NCBI GenBank assembly: GCA_030267565.1
Contig: BRXU01000006.1
Coordinates: 2,592,001-2,656,000 of the forward strand
Length of the DNA stretch: 64,000 nt
Direction: 5' to 3'
Origin: Pleodorina starrii
Taxonomy: Eukaryota > Chlorophyta > Chlorophyceae > Chlamydomonadales > Volvocaceae
The notes below the pieces were generated by a model. It saw only the letters and a program-made list of their open reading frames with translations. It ran no database searches and was not told the DNA's origin. Within the stretch, counting starts at the first letter, position 1. The number at the start of each line of letters is the position of its first letter. Shown here piece by piece: positions 21,680-35,100 of this stretch. Position numbers and translations under genes: made by a program.

Positions 21680-24600
21680 CGGCGGCTGGCGCCGGCGCCG
21701 GCGGCGTCGGCTGCTGCTGCTGCAGGCCGGGAGCCAATGCAATCCATCGCAGCCGAATCCTTCGGAACCGACAAAATTGGCGCCACCGGCGGCGGCGGCG
21801 GCAAGGGAGCCAACACGCGCCCATGCATGCCCACAGGCGGGGGCTTCGTCGGCGTCGATCGGCGTCGGCGGGATCGACGGCGAGGGCCGGCTGCGGTGGA
21901 GCGCCGGCGGCTTCGTGTCCAGATACATACGGCTACAACCTACCAGGAATAATAATTTCATGCGCGGCCGGCGGCAGCGTGCATGATGCTGCTGCAAGCA
22001 GTACGTAGGCTTATGGGGCCTCGAGTTAGTTCTTCGGAAGGGAAACCAATGCGGTTGATTGGCGGCGGCGGCTTGGCAGGAGCCAGCAGCCATGCATATC
22101 CACAAGCAAGTAGTCAGCGCAAAGAAGTCAGCAGGGACTCGCTTCAGTCGCTACTTACTCGGCGCGGACAACCAACCGAACGCTTCGTTGTCGTCCTGGT
22201 TGCCGTACCATGAAATAATACGGCAGTGCTGTATAGTACAGCAGCACGCCGGACACGCACGGCATTTACGTTCGTGACACCGACTTTCCGGACGATTTGC
22301 TGACCGCTGGAGTAAGTAGGTAGGGGTTTCGTACGTTGTGTATCCTGGCCTGCATGCATTGAGCAGCGCGACTGGGGAGGGGGGCTGCATGCGGCGTGAC
22401 GGCGGTGCATCTTGAGCGAGCTTTTGCGGATAGATTCGTTACATCGCCGGCGGACGGAGCCATGTTGAATTTCCATCCACTACGTACTGCTACACGTCGT
22501 TTGAAAGCACGCAATGAAAGCTATTAGTTCTCGCAGGGCCATCGATGGCGCCGCCTGAATGACGGAATGCTGCGCATGTGCGCATGCATGCACGCACGCC
22601 CCTGCGTCGGACATACGCACGTACATACAGCTTCGTTACTACTTCGATCCTCTTCGATTTGCCGTTCAGGCCGCTCGCTCGCTCTTTCTCTAGTTTTTCT
22701 TCCCGCTACCGACATCCGTGCTGCTGGCTGCTGGGTCGCCATGTGGTGCGCTGTTGCGCTGTCTTTAGTTTCTTTTTTTGGCTCATCCCCTCCCTCCTTC
22801 AGCAACGTCGTTCATTGTAATTTCGTGCGTTGAGGTCTCGAGTTGTATGCTACGGCAGTTCGTTGTGCCCCTTAGGACTTGCGTTTATTTGGGGCTGGGG
22901 CCTGCTGATGAACGAACGAATGCCTCGTGTGCCGTACGCCCACGCATGATGTGGATGGGCGTTGTTCGTTGATTGCCGGTTGATCAGTTGCTTGCTTTGT
23001 CCACCTACCACGCGGCACATACACTGTTGTGGATTCAGGTATATAGATTGGGTTGCACGCAGCTGTGCACCGCGCCCCGCCCAATCATGTTTCGCTCGGC
23101 GGCGTTGGTCGATTACGTACTAGTTGCTTGCTGACATACAACGCAAACATAATAGTTTGGCGATAGACACAGGCGTAATGCTTGCTTGCAGACGTATTAT
23201 TGGGTGTTCGGAGGCTGCAGCTCTACACGCAAATTATTTCGCTGTACGTAGTACGTACGTAACATTCAAAGTAACCTTGACACCCTTGAGAGTAATTTTT
23301 GAAACCCTGAAAAACCCTAAAACCCTGTACGCCATGCGGGACTCAATTTGCGGTTAGCACCAATGGACCCAGCCAATTTTCACACGGCGTCAAATTGCGC
23401 TGCTGATTTCACAGCAGCAGTAAACGCTTTGGGCAACGGTTGGAAGGTCTTCCCGATCTCCCCACCCACCCACGCAACAAGACGACCGCATCCCAGCTAG
23501 CTACCCGCCGGCCCTTGGTGTAATAACCACCAAGTCCAAAGTCCAACGCCCTCGCCCATGCTGCCAAGCCCCTCATTATTCAAGCCACTGCTGCTCCGTT
23601 CAGCAGCCACCCCAGCACCTATATATCTACGTATACGGTACCGGTACCTCCTCCAGCTCCTTCAGGTAGGCCACCATCGGTACGTGCCTATCTAGTATCT
23701 ACCCGTGGAATACGAATGATGAAGATCGCCACACACCACCAGCTGGTCGGTTTACCGTAACTCGTTTAGAATGTACGGCGACGGTGCGTGCGTGCCCTCC
23801 GTGGCCCCGCCGGGAGCCGTCGTCGACACAGCAGTAGTGGGCCTTATTATTTGGGGCGTTCTTGTATGTGCCCCCCCCGCCCACGCGCCGTGTGTCGATG
23901 TGCAGCATGGCAGGATCAGGAATTAAGGTTATCATCAGGGTCTCAGGGACCGCTGATATTGGTCATACAAGGGCGTCAACCAGCAACTAACGAGGCGCAT
24001 TCGTTCAAGATAGAGGCATGGATAGAGCTCCGTCCCACCGTCCGTAGCTCCGTGAACGAAGTAGCTCCGCCGTGACCAACACGTCGTCCTTGCCACCATG
24101 CTGCACCTACCGCTGCGTGTGCGTGTGTCCGGGTTTCGCGTAAAACGAGGACCCTCCGGGCCTTGCGGCCGACATTTCCGTACATACGGTAATGTATGCC
24201 ACAGTACTGTTGTGCCCTCTCCTGCTGTGACTCATGTCCCGCGCGTTTCATTTTGGTTGATCCTACATGCATTCCTACTGTTGTGTTATGGACGGTTATC
24301 AGGCGTACAGGGGCCTATAAATCTTGCCCAAAGTAGTCGACCTGCATGCCGGTGCAAGTAGTCGACTTACCTGCCGCACAAGTCGCCGTGCGTGATGGGT
24401 TGCGGGAGCCTCAGTGGCACGTATTCGGCGTTACTCCGTTCCAGGAGGGCTCCCAGATCCTACAAGGAGTTCCTTACGTTGGATGCAGTGGGCATTGGGT
24501 CAATTTGTCCCTCGAGGCGGCCGACTTGCAGCGATAAACGAGCATGTGGTTGCTGTACCTGCCGTACTAACCGTTGCTCAGACGAATTCAGCTCCTGAGC

Positions 24601-24772
24601 TCTGAATTTGTGCCAAAAGCCGCATGCTACTATGCATTGGTTGGGTGGTGACTGAAGAGATGAGGCGTTTGCCGCGAACATGCTTTCGGGCGGTAGCGAC
24701 ACACATACAATGTACCTAGACGCTCTTAACCATATCAATGGACATTAAGGGGTACGTTAGATAAAGCCAAGA
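21680..24772. other. Gene-free region upstream of paralogue A
   Basis: I see no supportable coding sequence on either strand. The region contains GTAC/TACG-rich sequence (for example 23243-23265 and 23630-23655), a diverged interstitial telomere-like stretch (23303-23327) and several short A+T-rich patches. The 3' UTR of the 20-21.7 kb candidate and the promoter of paralogue A should lie at its two ends. Confidence 0.45.
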
Positions 24773-27700
24773 ATGCCTCCCCGAACAGCGCGTGCAAAAC
24801 GGGCCGTCCAGTCCGCAGCTGCACGGGCTTGGGATAGAGCCATCAATCACTTGAAGGACATAGGGACCGAAATTCAGCGAGCTGCAGAAGCTGGACAGTG
24901 TTGCGTCCTTTCTGAAGCCGAGGTGGACGGCTGTCTTAACGACCTGAGCGTGATTATCACGCATGCGGACAACGACAACGACAGCGCAACGCCAGGCGTT
25001 TGGGCGGCTCTCACAAAGAGCGGTGGTGCGGCGTGTATGTTGGCAATCCACGGGGTCTCAGCTCGAGTTTCCTGTGCCGCCCTCGCGCCCGGCATCCCCG
25101 ACAGCCTGCGTCTGCTGCACGCGAAGCTCCGCGCCAAGCTCTCCAAGGAACTCGCACAGGTCTTTCATGACGTTGAGGCCCGCCTGCCCAAGCGCGACGC
25201 GCGCAGCATCGCGCGGGGTCTGCTGGCCTCGCACCTGCTGCGCTGCTACGCTGCGCTGCTCGTCGATGCCACGCGACCTCTGATGGCCCAACTCCAGCAG
25301 CACGTCCAGGAGCCGGCGGCGGCCGCGGGCGGCGCGGGCTCCGGCTCTCACAATTGCATGACGCCGAATCGCCGCCTGGTGAAGGCGCTGTCTGACCTGC
25401 TGAACGAGTTGGCAGACGTTGTTTGGTTTCTCACGGAAGTCGACATACATTATGACACCTTGGAACCGTGCTCGGAGGCGATCGGCAACCGTCTGGGCGA
25501 TGAGCTTGCCGGCAGCGGTCTCTTGGAGCTCGCCTCGCGCGCCATGCTGCTGCTGGCCGCCTGCGAGGGCTGCGGCCGCGAGGCGGCGACCCTGGTGGAA
25601 CCTTTCTTCACCTCCATCAACCTCGTGCGGCACCGCCTGCCCGACGCCGGCGCGCTGCTGGCCGCCAGCCCCAGCCTCTCCTTCCTGCTGGCCGCGCACG
25701 TCACGCGCCTCGCCGCCGCGCTCAACGGCGGCGACACGGCCGGCCTGCCGCCGTCGGCGGCGCACTGGTCGGCGCCGCTGCTGATGCGCGCCGGCGGCGC
25801 CGCCGCCGCCGGCGCCGCGCCGCGGCAGCTGGACTTCACCGACGCGGAGATCGGCGCCGTCATTACGCTGGCGCAACTCGCACTCAGCTTGTGGAACGCG
25901 TCCTGTCGGATCGCGACGCTGGAAGGACCGCCGCCGATGCTGTTCCGCACCCTCACGCCGGCATTGCTGGGGCGGCACGCGCCGCCGCCGCCGCCGGACG
26001 GCCCCGGCCCGCCGCGCTCGCTTCGCGCCGCCGCGTACGACTACCTGCGGACCCTGGAGCTCACCACCGCCTTCGTGGACTTCACCCAGGCGCTGGCGGC
26101 GTCGGGCGAGGAGGGCTCGGAGGAGATGGAGCGAATGCTGGCGGGGCCGGGCATGAGGCAGCAAATGAACAAGGTGGCGGCGGTTGCGCGGGCGGAGGCG
26201 GAGCTGGTGCGCCGGATGGCGGCGCCGGCGGCGGACGCGCCGCCGCACAACGCCGTCGCCACGGTCGACCTGTGTCTGCGACTGACGACCGCGGTGTGGC
26301 GGGTGCTGGAGGGCGGAGGCGGCGGCGGCGGCTCCGCCGCCGCCGCCGGGCGGGCGGCGCCGCCGCCGCGGCTGCTGCAGCTGAGCTCCGCGGCGGCGGC
26401 ATCGCTTGCGTACGACGCGCTGATGTGCGCCAAGGGGGCGTGCAACATGGTTTCGGCGCTGGCGTCGCGGAAGGAGCTGCCTGCTCGGGCGGTGGAGCGG
26501 GTGGAGGCGTGCTGGCGCGAGTGGCTGGCATTTGCGGGCCTGAAGGCGGGCGTCGCGGGCGTCGCGGGGGCGCGCGCGCTGGAAGGGTGGGACTGGGGCA
26601 TGGTTGGCGCGATGCTAGCGTTGGACCCGGCCCGCGGCAACGAAGGTAGGGGTACGGCGTGCGCTTGGTGGCTCGCTCTCTGCGCCTGACGCCTTGGCCG
26701 GCCTGGGCTGGGCTGGGCTGGGCTGGGCTGGGCTGGGCTGGGCTGGGCTGGCTGACCTCCTGAGTCCTGTGTGTCTTGCTGGCTCCCCTCTCCGCTGCCT
26801 GCAGTCCCCCTCACTGAGCCTGCGGTGTCGGTGGCCGCTGTCATCGCTGCGGGGTACCTGCCCACAATGACGTGGATGCTGCGGATCGTCGATGGGCTGG
26901 ACTGTGACCAGGTGGGCGGGGCGGGGCTGGCGATGTGGCTGGGCTGGCGGGGCTGGCCGGCCTGGGCGGGGCGGGGCGGCGCGGGGCTGGCTATGTGGCT
27001 GGCTCGGCGGGCAGATAGCTGGCTGGCTGGCTGGCTAGGGCGGAGGGCGTCTCACCCGGTCCAAGGCAAGGTTCCCTCCCGCCCACTGCGCACTTCCGAC
27101 CTATGCGAGGGTTTGAGCCGTTGACCCACCCACCCACCCAGCACCCACCCACCCGCGCTCCATCGTCCCTCCGCTGGCACGTGATCGACCCCTCCCTGGC
27201 TCTCCCTCGTCAGACCCCCCAAACTCATCCCTGCGGCCCCATACACACACGCCCCATACGACGCCGCGCCCCGTGTCCCTCACGTATCCGCGACAGCTCT
27301 ATCAACTATCTTGAAAAACTGCAACCCAACCCCAAAACTCTAAAACCCTAAAACCTTCACGCCCCACACGCCACTGAGCTCCGGGTCCCTCCTCCCCGCG
27401 CAGGCCCGGAGCTCCTCCCTGTTCGTCGCCGCCATGACGCCCACCGTCCGTGGTACCTCCGGCGCCTGGCAGCAGCTGCTGGCCTTCGCCCCGCTCCAGG
27501 ACGTGACCCAATTCGTGGACGTACTGGCGGACCTGATCTTGAAAGCGGCCATGGCGCTGCCGGAGGGGTCATTCCCTCACGCTGCCGCCGCCGACGACGA
27601 TGGGCCGTCGGCGGCGGCGGGAGCCAGGGCAGGGGCCGGGGCGGCGGGAGGGGGCCGCCCGTGCGTCGCTGCCGGGCAGGGGAGGCCCGACAAGAAAGTG

Positions 27701-28903
27701 TGGCAGGTGGCGATGCGGTGGCTGCGCGGCCTTGACACGATCGTGTCCTGCGGTGAGGTCAATTTGCAGCAGCAGCAGCAGCAGCAGCAGCAGCCGAAGC
27801 AGCCAGCGGCGACGGGGGCGGGGGCGGGGCCGCAGCTCGAAGCTGCAACGGCGGCGGCGGGCGAGCAGGGCGGTGGGCCAGGGAGCGGGGATGCTGCTGC
27901 TGCGGCGGCTGCGGCGCCAGCGCAGCAGCAGGCGGCGGCTGGGGCCGGCAGCGGCCTCCCCGCAGCAAACACGCAGCTGGGGGCGGCCATGTCGTATATT
28001 GCCGTACGACTCCTTCCGGTGGTTTCGGAGCTGCTTTGTCGACTTATTTCCATGGACTGCGTCATCGATAGCCAGGGGTATCCCTTGTCGCGTACCATGG
28101 ACTACATGCTAGCCTGGATGAACTTCCTGGCGGCCGCCGCGGCGGAATTCGAGCCGGCGGCCCGGCAGGAAGTCGGCAGCACGACGGACGCTGCGCCGTC
28201 GTCGCCGGCGGCGGCGGCGGGTCCGTCGTCGTCGCCGACGGCGCCGTCGGCGGCAGATCCGTCATCAGCATCGGCGGCGGCGGCGGAGAGCTGGGCGGAC
28301 GTGCTGCTGTACGACATCGGCGCGATGCGCCTTCTGCAGGCCGCGAATGCGCTGCGGCGCGCGACGGGCGGTCGCAACCCTCTGGAAGCGTCCGTCGATC
28401 AGTCGGTCTTCCTGCTTTCGGCCACGATGCGGACGCAGCTGGCGGACTGGCTGAGGCGGCAGGCGGCGGTTCGGAGGCGGCAGGCGGCGGCGGCGGCGGC
28501 CTCGGTCGGCGGCGGCAGGGACGCGGCCGGTAGCAGTAGCGGCGGCAGCAGCAGCGGTGGGCTGCAGGAGATGGTCCGGGAGATGTTTGAGTCGCAGGAA
28601 CGGGCCACCGACCCCCGCCTGCGTTTCGAGTATTTGGCATTGACCGAATACTGGGCTGCTGCAGCAGCAGGGGATGAGACGCGCGAGCAGGGGCAGGGCG
28701 GTGGCGGTGGGTGGGGCGGTGGTGGTGCGCCGGCGGCGCCGCGGTGCGAGCGGATCGATGAGTTCGCGGAGGCTCTGCTGCCCTCCTTGCGGGCCACAAC
28801 GCGGTGCCTGATCAGCCCCGCGGCGGCGAGGGCGATGCAGCCCGCCGCCGCCGCGGCGCCCGCGCCCGCGCCTGCGCCTGCGCCTCGGCTCCGGAACCAG
28901 TAG
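24773..28903 (+). CDS. Large paralogue A of an unrecognised Ala/Leu-rich family
   Basis: Three exons (24773-26645, 26805-26911, 27404-28903; phase 1 then phase 0) give 1,159 residues. The N-terminus MPPRTARAKRAVQSAAARAW is shared with B and C, as are GVWAALTKSGGAACMLA, the region around HLLRCYAALL, LLELASRAMLLLAACE and the end of exon 1 (VEACWREWLAFAGLKAG). Exon 2 encodes a short helical segment (VSVAAVIAAGYLP). Exon 3 keeps the family core (WQQLLAFAPLQDVTQF; YIAVRLLPVVSELL) but adds poly-Gln and Ala runs and lacks the conserved C-terminal block of B and C (AKLAAWREAAALLPRGAPD). No signal peptide, membrane segment or catalytic motif is evident; the composition suggests an alpha-helical soluble protein. 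It is the most diverged of the three, and its 3' end faces that of B. Function unknown. Confidence 0.82.
26700..26752. repeat. GGGCT pentanucleotide repeat in intron 1 of paralogue A
   Basis: About ten tandem copies of CTGGG/GGGCT fill the middle of the 159-bp intron 26646-26804. The donor and acceptor are intact on either side. Confidence 0.9.
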
Positions 28904-31900
28904 CAGCAGCAGCCCGGCGGTGTAGCGGCGAGCGGGCGCGCTTATTTTTGGGCGGGGAGGGGTTCGGTTGGCCCCAGGCCGGCCTAGCTCTGGAGATCTG
29001 AGACTCGCCTGGGCTCGGATGGCCGTACTCACAAACGGATGTGGCAATGGACCTGACAGTACCGTAGCAGCGGCAGCGGCAGCTGCGGAAGTGCGGGCCA
29101 TTTGGGGACGCGGATGGACGCCCAGTTGCCGCATGGCAGCCGGGGCGCATCTTGCAACGCGCGTCTGCGCGCTTGGCTGGCTGGTACGGTAGTGGCCTCA
29201 GTTACGGGGCAGGGGGCAGCAGGGCCCTTGCCCGGCTTTGAGGGCAAAGGCCGGGCGCAGGTGGCGGCAGGGTGGCTAAAGGTAGGATGGGCGGGCGGGC
29301 GTGTTCGTGGTCGAGGGTAAAAGGCTGGCTGGTGTCACTTCCGAGACCGTGGCAGGGGCAGGGGCGAGGTCCACGTTAGGTCCCGGGTGGAAGGTAGGTT
29401 CCGGCTGAGGGCTGAGGGCGGGGGCGGGGCGGGGCGGGGGGGCGGGGATGCGCGCTGTTCTTGCATTACCGGTAGGTGAAGAGGAAAAGGGAAGGGCCGA
29501 GGAGGCCCGTGCAGTCCGCGCCGCGGAGGCGGGAGGTGGGAGGTGCGTGCAGCTGCCTGCGCAGTGGCGGCGCCCGGGGCGAGAGGGGTTGAGGTGCAGG
29601 GATGCCGCAGCCGCTGCGTGGCGACGGGGTGGGTGGGGTTGGGGGGTCAGGGGGGCCGCAGTCCTCGCAGAGAGAGACACGGGGGGTTAGGTGCGTAGGT
29701 TCTTGAGCAGACAGTGCCCAGTCATATGGACAAAATGCAATGCGCGGAGCGCCTCGAAGATATCCGTACCGTGGTAGATACCCATGCTGCCGTAGATACC
29801 CGTACCGCTGCACTGACCATCGTCTCACCGTTGCCGTTACGATGGGCGGTAGTCCAGGACACAGGCAAGGCAGGTGCGTGCGTAGGAGATGTGTTGCGCT
29901 TGGCTGGCTGCGGTTTGCGCTCGTGAGTTTTGCGGTGCCAAACGAGGGCCTGTAGATACGGCTGTGAAGTCTGGGGACGGTTGTGGCGCCACTTGGTTCG
30001 GGTCTTGTGGGCGGTTTGTGGGCGGGGCCCCAGCGCGAAGCGCCCAGTTTGTGTGGGGTGTAGTTGGTACGGTTTTGTAGCGGCAGTTGTTTCAGCTTGT
30101 AGCTTAGTGGGTTGCAGCTATAGCGGCAGTTGTTTCAGTTTGTAACGGGGCAGCGAGTTTTTCTTATGTCGATGAGGACCCAGATCAAACCCTCGAGATA
30201 GTCAGATAGTCAGCAGGCGAGCCTGTAGGGAGTGGAGGTTCAGGTTGCGCTGTTGCATCGCCGGTCAGCGTGATTTTTCAGGGGGGTGGATACGGCAGGT
30301 TGGCGGGTGCGGTTGTTCCGCTCTCCCGAACCCGGCCCCTCAGCTGGCTCAGGTGCGAGCCGGCTGCGGGCTTTCACCGGCTCTCATCGCTGCCTTCCAT
30401 CCGGCTACCGGGTTTGTTACGGTAGGTAGTTACAGCATTAGTGGTAGTTACAGCATTAGTAACTGGCTGTTGGTGATTCGTTGGCCGGCATCCCACGATG
30501 CCAGTCATACCAGTGCGCGCCGCAATGCGTACATTGTGTTTGGTGTATGGGCGGACGGATGAGGCAACGCGCCTCAATACGCGTTTTGTCGGCGTTTTCC
30601 TCGTATATGGGAAGGAAATCGGTGCGGAGGTACGGGAAGTTAAGCTACCGCACCCGCAGGCCTTTGGGTTGGAGGTCTCTTGGTATGCGGTAGGGAACTA
30701 CCGGTACACGTTGAAGGTGGATCTCCTTTTCCAATGTCGCCATGTGTGTTCGCCGGCCTTAGCTACGCGGCCGGACATTGACGCGCCGCGAGTGACCCGC
30801 GGTGTTGTCCCACGCCAGGGGACAACATTCATTCAGAGTGTGTTCGCGCGTCCGTGCCGGACACGCAGGGACCATGAGCGTTCTGTGAGCTGCAGACCTT
30901 TTGGCGATCTTTGCCTTTGTGATGGCTCAAGATCTTTGCCTTCGTCTCTTACGGTAGTCATGGCTAATCATATGAACCCCCTGGAGGCCGCTGCGGCTTC
31001 GCCAAAGCGGTGCACAGCAGCAACTACTGTTGTAGCGGGGAGGTACTCAGATGACATACATGCGGTGTCGAAGACATCAACACAACCAGCGCTCGCTAGC
31101 GCGCAAACCTTAACCCTACGACCAACACTGCCATCATCAACTAGAGCTCCAAAGGGGGCAAATGCCATCCGCGCATAACCGCATAAAACCGCATGAAACA
31201 CCCGCCACGCGCCGCGGTCAGTAACACAGCCCGATACGGTGATCCACACACGAGCATCCGCGCAGTCACCACGCAAACACCGCATCGCTTCCCCCGGGCG
31301 GAGCGAAACAACAACCCAACGCAGCCCGCGTCCCGCGCGCGCAGCAGTCCCCCATGCGGCCCCATGTTCCTGCCTCACTTCTGCCTCACTTCCGACGCAA
31401 CTCAAACCCTGGACCACTCGCGCTCCTCCTCCTCCTCCTCGTCGTCGTCACGGGGGGCGTGTGCACATCGCCTCACAATACCCGGCTCGGAGCGCACGCC
31501 GCCTGTCCGTCCTCACCCTGTCCCCGCGTGTGTGTGTGTGCTGCTGTGCACTGCCCACCCTGACACGGCAAACTCAAAGCGTCGCGCAGGCGCCGTGACA
31601 CCATGTCTCCATGTGCCTAAGCAGCCCCCAACCTGCAAACGCCGGTATCGCGCACCACCCCTCCACTGCCCGAAGCACGCGGGCAACGGGCCAATGCAAT
31701 GTTCGAGCGCCTCCAGCGGCCTGAGTCTTTCCTGTAACCACAACCTCCGTCGTTTGTTTTTACCTTCGGCGGCCGCTAAGAAAACCCGCAGACCCCACCC
31801 ATCCACCCTGCACGTCTGCAGAGGCCGCGCCTTAGGGCCTTGCGCTGCCGCCCACGTCCCTGCCAACCCTGCCAAAGCCACCTCTGCCCCGTCCTGCCGC

Positions 31901-32100
31901 CCAACCCATCCCGGCTTGCGTGCCGCCGCATGGCGAAGAGTGCTGCTGCCTGCCCCTTACCCCCACCCCCCGTCCTCGCCCCTCCCTGCATCCACCTTCG
32001 TTCGTTCATTCGTTCCCTTTTGCTACGCCACATACAGAGCAATGTCATGTTGCCTCGGCACCTCAAGACCCCCCGAGCCGCAGCGCCAAACGGTTACTAG
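28904..32100. other. Intergenic region between convergent paralogues A and B
   Basis: This is 3.2 kb between the stop codons of A (+) and B (-). A long + strand frame starts near 31.2 kb but runs on as the antisense of B exon 3 and shows no independent motif. A frame at 30.5-31.2 kb is moderately long but carries nothing recognisable. TGTAA, the usual green-algal polyadenylation signal, occurs at about 30138, 1.2 kb past the A stop; whether it is used cannot be judged. Confidence 0.45.
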
Positions 32101-35100
32101 CTACCTGCCACCCGCAGGCGCAGGTGCCCAGACAGGGGCGGGGGCGGGGCGGGGGCGGCGGTGCTCGTCATTCGAACCAAATACCGCGTCCGGCGCGCCT
32201 CGCGGCAGCAACGCGGCCGCCTCCCTCCAGGCAGCCAGCTTGGCGGCATCCAACACACCGCGCATCTCCAGCACCGACAGCCAGGGCCTCAGGTGCGGTG
32301 GCGGCGGAACGATCGAGCCGATGCGAGTGGCGAGCGCGTGGGTGATGGCCGAATCCACCTCCTGCTCCTGCTGCTGCTGCCGCTCCACCGACGCCACCGA
32401 CGGCGGCGGCAGAGTCTTCCACAGATCCTCCAGGCTCTCCTCCCCCTCCTTCCAGCAGCGCAGCCGGTGCAGCAGCGCCCACACATCCGGATCCGGTCTC
32501 GGCCCATCGAACCCAAACAGCCAGCAGAGGCCCTCCCACAGCGGCGCACCGCCGGTGGCCGCAGAGTTGGCTGCCTGGGGGCTACACCGCCGCGTCCCCT
32601 GTCCCGCCGCCGCGGTCGCGGCGCCACCGACCCGTGCTGCTGCGGTCGCGTCTGCCTGGGCTGACCCAGAGGTCGGTGCGTCCTTCAGGGCCGCCGCGAG
32701 CTGCCGGGGCAGGAAGGCCGCCAGGCCGACCACCGCGTCCTGGATGGGCTCCAGGGCGCCTTGCAGCAGTGCCCAAGAGATCCGGTTCCTGGGCTTCAAG
32801 AGTGCCACCACGTCGCGAAGGAGCCTCAGCGCGTCGATCCGGACAAGCAGCAGGTCCGCCCAGCTGCCCGCCGGCACGGCGCCCGCAGCTGGGTCGGCGG
32901 CTCCGCCGCCGCCGGCGCTGGAGGCGGCTCCGGCCTCCGCAGCGACGAGCGCCGCCGCTGGTGGCAGCGGCGGCGGCGCCGCCGCCGCTCCCGCAGCAGC
33001 AGGAGGACCGGCGCCGCCGGCTGGGCTCGTGGCATGGACGCAGAGCACTGGGATCCATAGCAGCATCGGCCCCGCGCGCAACACCATCAACACCTTGTCG
33101 CACGGTTCCCAGCCCTCCAGCGGAATCAGGCGGCGGTACATCTCCACGCTTGCCGGCAGAAGCTGAGCGGCCACCGTTGACATCACGGAACCGAGCTGCC
33201 TGGCCGCCGCGCCGGGACCGTCGTCGCCGGCCAGGGCGGCGGGGTCGGAGCCAGCGGCGCCGCTGCCACCGGCCTGGGCCGCCCCCGCCTCCGCCGCAGC
33301 AGCGTCCCCCGAGGCACACGCCGCCGCCGCTTCGGCCGCTGCTGCCCCCTCCGTCGCCGGCGGCGTAGGCGGCCCCACGGCCAGCCACCTGATGCACATC
33401 CGCACGGTGCCGTTGTCACCAGAGGCGCAGAAAAGGAGGCCCTCGCAGCAGCGCAGGAGGCTTAGCGCCGTCTCCAGCTTCACCGTCGCATCCTCGGCAG
33501 TCGGCGATGCGCTGCTCGCCGCGCGGCGGCTCGGCCCAGCCGCCGCGGCGGGTGGTGGTGCGGTCGGCAGGTCTGTTGCCGCGTTGCGCAGCAGCAGGTG
33601 TAGGGTATCGAGGAGGGCGGCCACGTCGGCGGGGGCTCCGAAGGCCAGGGCCAGCTGCCAGCCGTTGATGTTTTCGTCCAGGGAGGGCAGGATACCCGAT
33701 AGCAGGTTGGCGCACTGGAGGGAGGGAGGGAGGGAGGGAGGGAGGGAGGGAGGGAGGGAGGGAGGGAGGGAGTGAGGGAGGGAGGGAGGGAGGGAGGGAG
33801 GGAGAAAGGGAAGGAGGGAGGGAGGGAGGGAGGGAGGGAGGGAGGGAGGGAGGGAGGGAGGGAGGGAGGGAGGGAGGGAGGGAGAAAGGGAAGGAGGGAG
33901 GGAGGGAGGGAATGGGGGTTGCACATGTCCAGCATGAGGTTGGGACTGGTTTCCACGGAGGACTGGCTGGAAGGGGTTATCCACGTCTAGGCCGGAGCCC
34001 GTGAACGGTAACGTATAAGAAGAATCCTTCCCCTCTGCCTTCCGTCTGGTTGGATGGAGGGGAGGTTTGAAGAGTGTACTGCAAGAACGAAACAGGGAGT
34101 CCTGCGGACGTTTGTAGCACTGAAGCGCGGCTGGAGGCGCGGATGGAAAGGGGGGGAGGGCTGGACGAAAGGAGGCGGGCTTAGATTGCCCAAAGCCCAA
34201 AAATGAGGGGTTCGGATGGACAGGGGGCGGGCGCATTGGATGGAGGAAAAGGGTGCCGGATGGATGAAAGGGGCCATCGAGTGTGGGGACAATGGATTTT
34301 GCCCCATGCCTCGCTGCCCCGCCCCGCTGCCTAACCCTCCCATACACGAACGTGGTCGGATAAAAGAGAGGGAGAGAGACCCGCCCCTTGCCCCATTCCA
34401 ACCCCCCACCCTTCTACCCCAACCCTCCCGTTGCCCGAACCCCCATCCTCCGCTGCCCCCAATCCCGCCCGCTGCTCGCCCCACGGCTCACCTGGGGCCT
34501 GTCCCACACGTTCAGTCGGCGCAGCACCAAGTTGAGGGTATGGTGGAAGCCCATGGAGATGGCAGCGGCCACGGCAGGCGGGGGCGCCCTCGGAATGGCT
34601 GCAAAGGGGGGGGGGCGTGGCGCAAAAAGGCGCGAGGAAAGAGAGCAGCATGGGTGTGTGGGCATGGCGAAGCGACTGGCCTGCTTGCGGGCGAGAGGAA
34701 GGGGCTGGGGCTGGGCGCCGGCCGCTGGGGCCCAAGCCGGCGCCTGCTGCCTTTGCGCTGCTGGGCGGCGCCCTGCTCTCTGCTCCCAAGCCGCCTCCAG
34801 CCTCAGCACTCATCACGCGGCAGCGGTGCCGGGACTGGGGAAAAAGAACGCCGGGGCGGCTGGCAATAGCCTCCAACGCGAGAGCGCACGGAACACCCTC
34901 CCCGCCTCCTTCCACACGCACGCACCTGTCTTCACGCTGGTCGTGTGCTCGACGGCCAGGAACCGCCCCACCTCGCACCAGTCCCACTCCGCCATCAAGC
35001 GATTCAGCCCCGAGCCGGTTGCGCACGCCTTCAGGCCCGCCCACGCCAGCCACTCGCGCCAGCACGTCTCCATCAACCGCAACGCCCGAGTCGGCAGCTC

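Noticed and set aside
30498..31178. A 226-codon + strand frame downstream of paralogue A
   Set aside because: It starts with a reasonable-looking stretch but shows no recognisable domain or consistent composition and no splice partners; treated as chance.
31193..33166. A 657-codon + strand open frame
   Set aside because: Its right half is antisense to paralogue B exon 3, whose sequence aligns with A and C. The left half has no motif and lies in the probable 3' UTR of B.
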